DNA of 34,878 nucleotides from a virus. Position numbers and translations under genes: made by a program. The first letter of the stretch is position 1. Each line of letters begins with the position of its first letter. Below are positions 30,167-34,878 of this stretch, in pieces. The notes below the pieces were generated by a model. It saw nothing but the letters and a program-made list of their open reading frames with translations, was not told where the DNA came from and did not search any database. The DNA lies in IMG/VR virus record IMGVR_UViG_3300021367_000005, positions 1 to 34,878 of that record. One strand, given 5' to 3'.

Positions 30167-31213
30167 TCAGCCGACTGCTTTTAGCCTGGGTTTTTGAGGT
30201 GGGGAGATAGGCCTTGTTGGCATGTCGTCACGAAGATCCTCAACACTAAAGTTCATGTAACGGCGAGCCATCTTATCAGTTGAGTGTCCCATCAATCTCA
30301 TGATTTTGTATTGTGGCTTTCCTGCCTTCGCCATTAGTGTTCCAAATGTGTGCCTCAGATCATGAAAAAGATAATGCAGCATATCGCATTCTTTTCTCGC
30401 ATGTAAAAAGTCTGCTTTAATGCGGTTTTCACTGTACTTGATTGGTATATGTTTCTTTACGAACTCAACCTGGGAATCGTTTAATGGAATGACGCGAAGC
30501 TTTTTTCCTTTTCCATCGACATGTAAGTCATGACCACGCAAAGACTTTTCGCTTAGTCTCCATATCTCGGCAGTACGCAATCCAGTGTAAGCGGTAAAAA
30601 TAACCAGCTCGCGTGTGACGTCCAACTTGCATGCCGCAGCAAGTGCTTCAACTTCTGCTGGCTCAATATATATTTCCCGTTCACTGGAAGCTTCATTCAG
30701 TCGGGTGATTTTCTTGTAAGGTGGTTCAGTCAACCAATGCCATCGCGAATAAGCTAAGGTAGCTATACCACTTAAAATAGCAGACTTTTTGTTGATGCTT
30801 GAATTTTTATATCGTAAGACCATCTCGCCGATTTTTTTATCTAGCTTCAGCGCCTTCTGCATGTCCAATACCATTTCGTTTGTAACCTGATATATTTCGG
30901 ACAATGGTCTCGTTTCATCAACGAATTCACGGATTATTTTAAGGTGGGTGTTGTACTTCTCAGGTGATACTAGTGTGGGTTGTTTTTCTTCTATCCAGCG
31001 GATTAGTCCATCCTGAATATTTCGATGATAGAAGATGCCATTTGCCTCGTCCTCTACTTCCTTTCTTTTTTGCAAGTAGGCAGCAAGAGCTAACTCTTCT
31101 TGCCCGACTTTGTAGCCAGTAGTTGATCTAATTGCTCTGCCTTTGTGATGAAAGTTAAAGTAGAGTGTGTTGCCCCTTGTTGTAATTGGGTTTTTTGTTC
31201 GTTGTTTTGACAT
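30167..31213 (-). CDS. int: tyrosine-family site-specific integrase
   Basis: The 348-residue product has an N-terminal arm-binding domain (TTRGNTLYFNFHHKGRAIRS), a core-binding helical middle (about 65-170) and a C-terminal catalytic domain. It shows Arg213 (AYTGLRTAEIW), a Lys near 237-238 in the beta hairpin, HDLRHTFGTLMAK (His284, Arg287), LMGHST (His310) and Tyr319 (ARRYMNFS). All catalytic residues are present. It integrates the phage at tRNA-Asn. The start at 31213 lies inside the excisionase-like gene, a 124-base overlap in another frame. It is followed by a terminator and attP. Confidence 0.95.
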   Translation of the reverse strand: MSKQRTKNPITTRGNTLYFNFHHKGRAIRSTTGYKVGQEELALAAYLQKRKEVEDEANGIFYHRNIQDGLIRWIEEKQPTLVSPEKYNTHLKIIREFVDETRPLSEIYQVTNEMVLDMQKALKLDKKIGEMVLRYKNSSINKKSAILSGIATLAYSRWHWLTEPPYKKITRLNEASSEREIYIEPAEVEALAAACKLDVTRELVIFTAYTGLRTAEIWRLSEKSLRGHDLHVDGKGKKLRVIPLNDSQVEFVKKHIPIKYSENRIKADFLHARKECDMLHYLFHDLRHTFGTLMAKAGKPQYKIMRLMGHSTDKMARRYMNFSVEDLRDDMPTRPISPPQKPRLKAVG

Positions 31214-31401
31214 ACTGCTTGCCCTCGCTCTCTTAGTTTTTCTATGTAGTCTTTTACATCATCTGGATGCAGCCGATCTGATCGCGATGATTTGGTAAAT
31301 CTAACGACGCTCAGCTCTCCCGCTAATACTGCCCTTCGCAGTGTTCTTTTCGTGCAGAGGCACAGCTCAGCCGCCTCAGAAAAGGTTAGTAAGTCTTTCA
31401 T
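31090..31401 (-). CDS. excisionase-like HTH protein
   Basis: The start MKDLLTF (ATG 31399-31401) lies seven bases after GGA; the upstream frame to 31446 lies across the promoter and is not used. The 103-residue product has an HTH_17/excisionase-type domain: LTFSEAAELCLCTKRTLRRA at 5-24, then a basic wing with VVRFTKSSRS, then HPDDVKDYIEKL. The C-terminal half is Gln/Thr/Lys-rich. It shares 124 bases with the integrase gene, as lambda xis and int overlap, though the overlap here is longer. It likely bends the DNA at attP during excision. Confidence 0.75.
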   Translation of the reverse strand: MKDLLTFSEAAELCLCTKRTLRRAVLAGELSVVRFTKSSRSDRLHPDDVKDYIEKLRERGQAVCQNNEQKTQLQQGATHSTLTFITKAEQLDQLLATKSGKKS

Positions 31402-31418
31402 TGTCATTCCTTTTATTA

Positions 31419-31446
31419 AGTATATCTTAAGTGTTATAGATAGCAA
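31419..31446 (-). promoter_or_regulatory. promoter of the excisionase-integrase genes with CTTAAG in the spacer
   Basis: On the minus strand TTGCTA (31441-31446) and TATACT (31419-31424) are 16 bases apart and CTTAAG (31426-31431) lies in the spacer. It begins 80 bases after the end of the annealing-protein gene, so int and xis can be controlled separately from it. Confidence 0.65.
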
Positions 31447-31527
31447 ACGGACTGCAACCTGGTTTTTGTGTTAAACCGATGGGCGGTACAGTCTATTTCT
31501 GCATATGGTAAGCAGCGGATGAGTAAT

Positions 31528-32280
31528 TCAGGCTAGTAACCGCCTTGCTGCGGCCTGATGCTCATTGCTAAGCCTTTGCCATACGATCGCTTTACCCGCT
31601 TCCCCTAGCTCTTCAGCAGCCTCAATTAAAGCCATGCCGTCATCTGTTTCTATGTATGCGATAAACAGGCTCTCATACTCGTCGATAACCTCTGCGCCTC
31701 TACTTTCCAGGGTTTTGACTAGCTCTTTCATTTTTCCCTTTTGGCCTTTAGGGAAAGAGCCATTGAGGGCAACCATCGCATTAACTGGAATACGTTGGAA
31801 AAAAATATAAAGGCCCATTGCATCATCATCCTCGATTAATTGCATGAATTGATCATGCTGCTCGTCGGTGTAGTCGGGCGCATTGAGGGGAAGGTCCTCT
31901 CCCTGGTAGATAAATAAGCCCAACCCATGTAGTGCAATAGCCTTGACCATGGCTCGCTGAATACTTGTGTTTATCTCAAAAGTGGAAGGTGATGCGACAG
32001 ACTCATTTTTGTAATTCAGGACGGGATGCAATTGAGACCTAATTACTCCATCTATAATGACAGACACTTCGACAAAAAAGCCTAGAGGAGTTTCAAGATA
32101 TGGAACCTCCAGCTCGGGTGCTGACGGCAACGGGAATCGCTTCACCTGGATAACTGCTTCTGGGTGATATTGACCTAGTGCCTCTATCGCAAACGGCCAG
32201 GACAGGTAACTAAACTGACCCTTTTGTTTAACGTGAGGGCTTACGTCGATAGAAGATAGTGACTGGAAATAGTTGGTCAT
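31528..32280 (-). CDS. single-strand annealing protein, Sak3/DUF1071 type
   Basis: The 250-residue product starts with YFQSLSSIDVSPHVKQKGQF then SYLSWPFAIEALGQYHPEA, the DUF1071 (Sak3-type) signature. The core ends with EINTSIQRAMVKAIALHGLG and LFIYQGEDLP, followed by a variable helical C-terminus. Such proteins anneal complementary single strands in phage recombination, usually with an exonuclease; no exonuclease is recognised here. ATG 32278-32280 overlaps the TGA of the upstream small gene. The two form an operon headed by CTTAAG at 32610. Confidence 0.9.
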   Translation of the reverse strand: MTNYFQSLSSIDVSPHVKQKGQFSYLSWPFAIEALGQYHPEAVIQVKRFPLPSAPELEVPYLETPLGFFVEVSVIIDGVIRSQLHPVLNYKNESVASPSTFEINTSIQRAMVKAIALHGLGLFIYQGEDLPLNAPDYTDEQHDQFMQLIEDDDAMGLYIFFQRIPVNAMVALNGSFPKGQKGKMKELVKTLESRGAEVIDEYESLFIAYIETDDGMALIEAAEELGEAGKAIVWQRLSNEHQAAARRLLA

Positions 32281-32567
32281 GTTAATTCATTCTCGGCAAG
32301 CTCATCGGCGAGCTGTGAGATATGAATATCAATGAACTCTAGAGTTATGACGCCAAGCAATTGTGTACTGTCATTCTCTCGACAGTATCTAACGATTGCC
32401 GCGTAATCCATGGACTCAGCCAGGGAATCGGAAAGGGCTTCCATAATAGAGGAACAGCTAGACCACATGTCTTCATGGATCTCTAAGGACATCTGATCTA
32501 GTCTTTTATTAAACTCGTCTTTCTGGTCTTCATAACTGTGAAGGTGTTTGTATTCGTTTTTATTCAT
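32277..32567 (-). CDS. small helical acidic protein preceding the annealing protein
   Basis: The 96-residue product (ATG 32565-32567) is acidic and helical, with a charged N-terminus (MNKNEYKHLHSYEDQKDEFN), then MSLEIHEDMWSSCSSIMEAL, then VITLEFIDIHISQLADEL. It shares four bases (ATGA) with the annealing-protein gene. Its place in a recombination operon recalls small partner or inhibitor proteins, but no family is recognised and no nuclease motif is present. The ribosome site is weak. Confidence 0.6.
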   Translation of the reverse strand: MNKNEYKHLHSYEDQKDEFNKRLDQMSLEIHEDMWSSCSSIMEALSDSLAESMDYAAIVRYCRENDSTQLLGVITLEFIDIHISQLADELAENELT

Positions 32568-32609
32568 GGTGAATACGATAAGCTTGTCTTGATACAAACT
32601 CAAGCACAA

Positions 32610-32615
32610 CTTAAG
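32610..32615. promoter_or_regulatory. CTTAAG element upstream of the recombination operon
   Basis: CTTAAG lies 43 bases upstream of the ATG at 32567 on the minus strand. No near-consensus promoter is clear here: TTGAGT and TATCGT with 17-base spacing is the best and lies downstream of the element. The site would fall about 20 bases upstream of that -35 box. Confidence 0.45.
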
Positions 32616-32804
32616 TTTTATTTTGAGGTGGTAATCCGGGCTACTTGATTACCGTGGCATGAAAACCTATGGCGTTGCTTAACTTAGTGGTAAGGGATTT
32701 AAGGTGAGCTTTAGTTGTTCGCTACTGTTGTAAGGTCATGCACTGCAGCTATGGCACCTGGCGAGCTGTTTGCGCAAGGTGCCTAGAGTGCTTATTTCTT
32801 ATCT
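32616..32804. other. intergenic region with a 7-bp inverted repeat
   Basis: GGCACCT (32753-32759) pairs with AGGTGCC (32777-32783) across 17 bases; no T-run follows in the leftward direction. It could be an RNA structure at the end of the repressor transcript. T-rich sequence at 32808-32816 lies inside the repressor's 3' end. No gene is supported. Confidence 0.45.
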
Positions 32805-33272
32805 CTATTTTTTTTTCGGTGGGTCATCCGGGTCATCCTGTTTATCCGTTAAGGAAATCAGAGCCATTAGTCCATCGTCGTCCAATATTTCATCCGCCTC
32901 TATATCATGAAGTAGGGTGTAGAAGAGCTTGAAATACCGGCTTTTCCTGACTTCGTCTCCTTCATAGAATATTTTCTCAATCGTCTTATTTTGCGAGAGG
33001 GCCGCGAAGACTTTCTCAAGTACGCGGTCACTGACTTCTGCGTTTCTGGCTGAGCAAACTAAAACATTCTCAGCGCACATCATTTGTTCAACTGTCACAT
33101 TAAATAGACGAGACAGTTTCAATAATTTATGGATGTCTGGGCTAGTGGAGAGTGCCTGTGACTCCCACTGGGAGACAGCGGCGGAACTTACCCCGCAGCG
33201 ATTGGCTAATTGATCTTGCGTTATTTTTTTCTTTTTTCTAAGGGCTTTTATATTGGTAGATAGGAGTGTCAC
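32805..33272 (-). CDS. prophage repressor-like protein without a protease domain
   Basis: GTG 33270-33272 follows AAGGA. The 155-residue product has an N-terminal HTH_3 domain (LRKKKKITQDQLANRCGVSS, then AAVSQWES, residues about 10-60) and a helical C-terminal part with LEKVFAALSQNKTIEKIFYE, an acidic region, and a Lys tail. It lacks the Ser-Lys catalytic S24 domain of lambda CI, so RecA-stimulated self-cleavage is not expected; another inducer or an antirepressor is required. It faces the Cro-like gene, with CTTAAG elements between. Residues 2-62 are close to other repressor HTH domains. Confidence 0.85.
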   Translation of the reverse strand: MTLLSTNIKALRKKKKITQDQLANRCGVSSAAVSQWESQALSTSPDIHKLLKLSRLFNVTVEQMMCAENVLVCSARNAEVSDRVLEKVFAALSQNKTIEKIFYEGDEVRKSRYFKLFYTLLHDIEADEILDDDGLMALISLTDKQDDPDDPPKKK

Positions 33273-33289
33273 TTCGTTCCTTGCGATAG

Positions 33290-33341
33290 CTTAAGAAACA
33301 CAATCTTAAGCGTCCCTTTAGATTATTGCAAGAAATTTAAG
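33290..33341 (-). promoter_or_regulatory. repressor promoter with operator cluster
   Basis: On the minus strand TTGCAA (33326-33331) and TAAGAT (33303-33308) are 17 bases apart. CTTAAG at 33305-33310 overlaps the -10 box, and CTTAAG at 33290-33295 covers the predicted start, 15 bp away centre to centre. A half-matching TTTAAG lies at 33336-33341 upstream of the -35 box. The two perfect copies suggest autoregulation of the repressor. The factor that binds is inferred. Confidence 0.65.
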
Positions 33342-33373
33342 GGGGTTATTCGGGGTAAGAGTCTGGAAGATGA

Positions 33374-33410
33374 TTGCCATAAATATTAGTATTGCTTATG
33401 ATAATCACCA
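33374..33410 (+). promoter_or_regulatory. rightward early promoter, possibly leaderless
   Basis: TTGCCA (33374-33379) and TATGAT (33397-33402) are exactly 17 bases apart. The predicted start is at or next to A33410, the first base of the Cro-like ATG, so the mRNA may have no leader, as lambda cI mRNA from PRM does. No CTTAAG lies within it. Confidence 0.65.
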
Positions 33411-33610
33411 TGACTAAAGTTACACTTAATAATATTCTAAGCTATACGACTGAGGCAGACATCGCGCGATATTTCAATATTAGTCCTGCTGCTGTAAATC
33501 AGTGGCACCTGAATGGCATTCCAGCGAACAGAATCATAGGACTTGAGCAGCTGACAAAGAAACAAGTGTTGCGCCATGAGATTAATCCAGATTTGTATCC
33601 TCTTGACTGA
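33410..33610 (+). CDS. Cro/YdaS-like DNA-binding protein
   Basis: ATG 33410 is preferred over ATG 33398 because the start of transcription is predicted there. The 66-residue product has a HTH, EADIARYFNISPAAVNQWHL, then GIPANRIIGLEQLTKKQVLR, the Cro/YdaS type (residues about 15-56), and the ending INPDLYPLD. It is the first gene of the right operon and divergent from the repressor, the classical position of Cro. Its TGA overlaps the start of the replication gene (TGATG). It probably opposes the repressor, though the sequence does not say which sites it binds. Confidence 0.85.
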   Translation: MTKVTLNNILSYTTEADIARYFNISPAAVNQWHLNGIPANRIIGLEQLTKKQVLRHEINPDLYPLD

Positions 33611-34317
33611 TGGCTAATCCCTGGTTTCGCTTTTACCATGAATTTGCAACTAACCCGAAGGTGCAGATGCTCAGTGAAGTAGATCAACGGCGCTACGTTA
33701 TGACGTTGTGTTTACGTTGCTGCAACGGAGATGCAACGTTGCATGATGACGTTGTTACTTTTCAGCTGCGTATAAGCAAGAAGGAGTGGATAAAGACAAA
33801 GGCAGCATTAATAGAGGTTAACTTGATTGACGACCTGAACAGGCCTGTCGGATGGGACAAGCGTCAATATGTTTCGGACACAAGCACTGAGCGATCCAGA
33901 AAATATAGGAAAAAGAAGAAACAACAATGCAACGTTGCAGTGACGCCCCCAGAGACAGAGGCAGAAACAGAGACAGATACAGAAATAAAAACAATAGAAA
34001 AAGAAACTTTGTCTATATCGAAGAATGGTCAAGTTCCATACAAGAAAATTGTTGATCTTTATCATAAATGTTTGCCTGAACTACCCGCTGTTGTGAAGTT
34101 AACACCAAAAAGGAAGGCACAAATACGTCAGCGCTTTAAGGAAGATCTTGGCGCGTTAAGGAACTGGGAACATTATTTTAACCACGTAAGAGGATCGGAT
34201 TTTTTGATGGGTAGAGTTCAGCCAGCTAATGGACGCGGCCCCTTTCTTGCTGATCTTGAATGGCTGACTAGCGCAGGGAATTTTACGAAAGTATCTGAAG
34301 ACAAATATCATGTATGA
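33610..34317 (+). CDS. phage replication initiation protein, O-like replisome organiser
   Basis: The 235-residue product has an N-terminal winged-helix-like domain (PWFRFYHEFATNPKVQMLSE, about 4-23, then helices to 90), a basic linker (STERSRKYRKKKKQQ), a Glu/Thr linker (100-130) and a C-terminal domain (YKKIVDLYHKCLPELPAVVK, then LGALRNWEHYFNHVRGSDFL) as in lambda-O or other replisome-organiser proteins. O proteins bind origin repeats in their own gene and recruit host DnaB through a loader. No loader (P or DnaC) follows. The gene carries the repeated elements listed separately. It overlaps the next gene by eight bases. Confidence 0.8.
   Translation: MANPWFRFYHEFATNPKVQMLSEVDQRRYVMTLCLRCCNGDATLHDDVVTFQLRISKKEWIKTKAALIEVNLIDDLNRPVGWDKRQYVSDTSTERSRKYRKKKKQQCNVAVTPPETEAETETDTEIKTIEKETLSISKNGQVPYKKIVDLYHKCLPELPAVVKLTPKRKAQIRQRFKEDLGALRNWEHYFNHVRGSDFLMGRVQPANGRGPFLADLEWLTSAGNFTKVSEDKYHV
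33685..33987. repeat. ori: candidate replication origin inside the replication gene
   Basis: ACGTTG/CAACG half-sites cluster at 33685, 33703, 33714, 33723, 33734-33741 and 33749, often 9-11 bases apart. ATGCAACGTTGCAT at 33731-33744 is a perfect 14-bp palindrome, and 13 of these bases recur at 33927-33939. Six 6-bp units of GA-x-x-CA type follow at 33952-33987, then an A-rich stretch. The layout of repeats then A-rich DNA is like lambda ori inside O. Confidence 0.65.
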
Positions 34318-34531
34318 AAAAGCTAGACGAGCTAATCGTAATCAATATACGGGAGAGAGAAAAGCCACACAAAAATGCAATGTCTTAGGGTGCAATCGAG
34401 CGGCAATTATTTTTATAAAAGAACACAACATTCTACGCTGCGCCACTTGTTATCAGCGAGATATCGACAAGGCAGGATTGTCTGCCAACCAGGCGAGTGC
34501 AGAAGCAGTAGCGGATGCCATGAAGCGCTAG
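34310..34531 (+). CDS. small zinc-finger-like nin-region protein
   Basis: The 73-residue product has two Cys pairs, CNVLGC (23, 28) and CATC (44, 47), in KCNVLGCNRAAIIFI and ILRCATCYQRDIDK. The spacing suggests a zinc ribbon. A basic N-terminus and an Ala-rich helix complete it. It resembles small zinc-binding proteins of lambdoid nin regions. It overlaps the replication gene by eight bases and is followed by 157 bases with a promoter candidate. DNA or RNA binding is inferred. Confidence 0.65.
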   Translation: MYEKARRANRNQYTGERKATQKCNVLGCNRAAIIFIKEHNILRCATCYQRDIDKAGLSANQASAEAVADAMKR

Positions 34532-34556
34532 CTTTTGCTTTTAATTGCTAGTTATC

Positions 34557-34588
34557 TTGACAGCTGAATTATTGCTGCTTTGTATAAT
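34557..34588 (+). promoter_or_regulatory. candidate promoter with a 20-bp spacer
   Basis: TTGACA (34557-34562) and TATAAT (34583-34588) are both perfect hexamers, but 20 bases separate them. That is too far for normal activity and is the spacing used by MerR-type promoters that need an activator to twist the DNA. CAGC and GCTG form a small dyad inside the spacer. TTGTAT (34580-34585) at 17 bases is an alternative -10 box. Confidence 0.5.
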
Positions 34589-34688
34589 TTTTTTCTGTGT
34601 CGAGCAAGGTGTTGGAAGAATTCTGACTAACTAGCTATGTTTTTATGGACTTTAGGTAATAACTGATTTGTTAATTGTGAGGGCAAGC

Positions 34689-34878
34689 ATGAGAGAAATG
34701 AAAGTGTTAACAGCGAAGTATAGAGGAAAGATGAGAGTACTTACAATTCCACAATGGGCGGCCATTTTGAAACTACCAACAAAGAAAATATACAACCGAA
34801 AAACAATGGGCTTATCGGATCAGGAAGCGATTGATGGACGACATGTAAGGAAAAAAATAAAAGCAGAAACAAAGAAAG
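34689..34878 (+). CDS. phage helix-turn-helix protein, cut by the window edge
   Basis: ATG 34689 follows GAGGG. The 63 visible codons read as a small NUMOD-like HTH: a beta turn (VLTAKYRGKMRVLTIPQWA) then helices (AILKLPTKKIYNRKTMGLSD, QEAIDGRHVRKK). Such domains bind DNA in phage nucleases or regulators. The frame is open at the right edge. If the molecule is circular it continues GAA AAG TTT GAC TTT TTA GCA TTA TGA through positions 1-26, adding eight residues, and its TGA overlaps the ATG at 23 of the broken nuclease gene. Confidence 0.6.
   Translation, partial: MREMKVLTAKYRGKMRVLTIPQWAAILKLPTKKIYNRKTMGLSDQEAIDGRHVRKKIKAETKK

Noticed and set aside
29720-33310. CTTAAG as a restriction-modification target rather than an operator
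   Set aside because: It is concentrated on promoters and no methyltransferase or endonuclease gene is seen.

Overview
The window reads as the genome of a temperate, P22-type short-tailed phage (podovirus morphology) of a gammaproteobacterium. I see no ordinary host chromosomal genes. The only host-like sequence is a 45-bp tRNA-Asn 3' end next to the integrase, which looks like the phage attachment core. Several observations suggest the window is a complete circular molecule of about 34.9 kb opened at an arbitrary point. The gene cut by the right edge completes in frame through the left edge. The attachment core is internal, with phage genes on both sides. The gene order also closes into a lambda/P22 circle. 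The host genus cannot be read from the sequence.

Layout. Positions 1-2116 are the end of the early right operon: a broken VRR-NUC nuclease, small proteins, a NinG/DUF968-like HNH protein and a late antiterminator Q. A lambda-like late promoter and early terminator (2108-2221) follow Q directly. Positions 2200-5700 are accessory: leftward small genes, a putative small terminase behind two strong palindromes, and small exported proteins. Positions 5739-21550 are the compact virion operon: large terminase, portal, scaffold, P22-type coat, gp4-like and gp10-like head-completion proteins, fibre-like proteins, a cupin protein and three probable DNA-ejection proteins. Positions 21596-25017 encode two beta-helix receptor-binding proteins with the same C-terminal module. 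Positions 25287-28314 are a rightward group of small proteins of unknown function, where unrecognised lysis genes may lie.

Positions 28505-33272 run leftward: an AlpA-like regulator, a ParB-like DGQHR protein, attP, integrase, excisionase-like protein, a Sak3/DUF1071 single-strand annealing protein with a small partner, and a repressor lacking a LexA-like protease domain. Positions 33410-34878 run rightward: a Cro/YdaS-like protein, an O-like replication protein with candidate origin repeats inside its gene, and small nin-type genes that lead across the junction back to position 1.

The most striking regulatory pattern is the palindrome CTTAAG. It occurs seven times in 3.6 kb of the control region and sits inside or on the predicted promoters of the ParB-like, excisionase and repressor genes, while I found no copy across the virion operon. 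Other points of interest are a gp10-like gene with no normal start codon, a Shine-Dalgarno hairpin crossed by an 18-codon ORF, four exact 18-residue repeats in an ejection protein, and no recognisable endolysin or holin.
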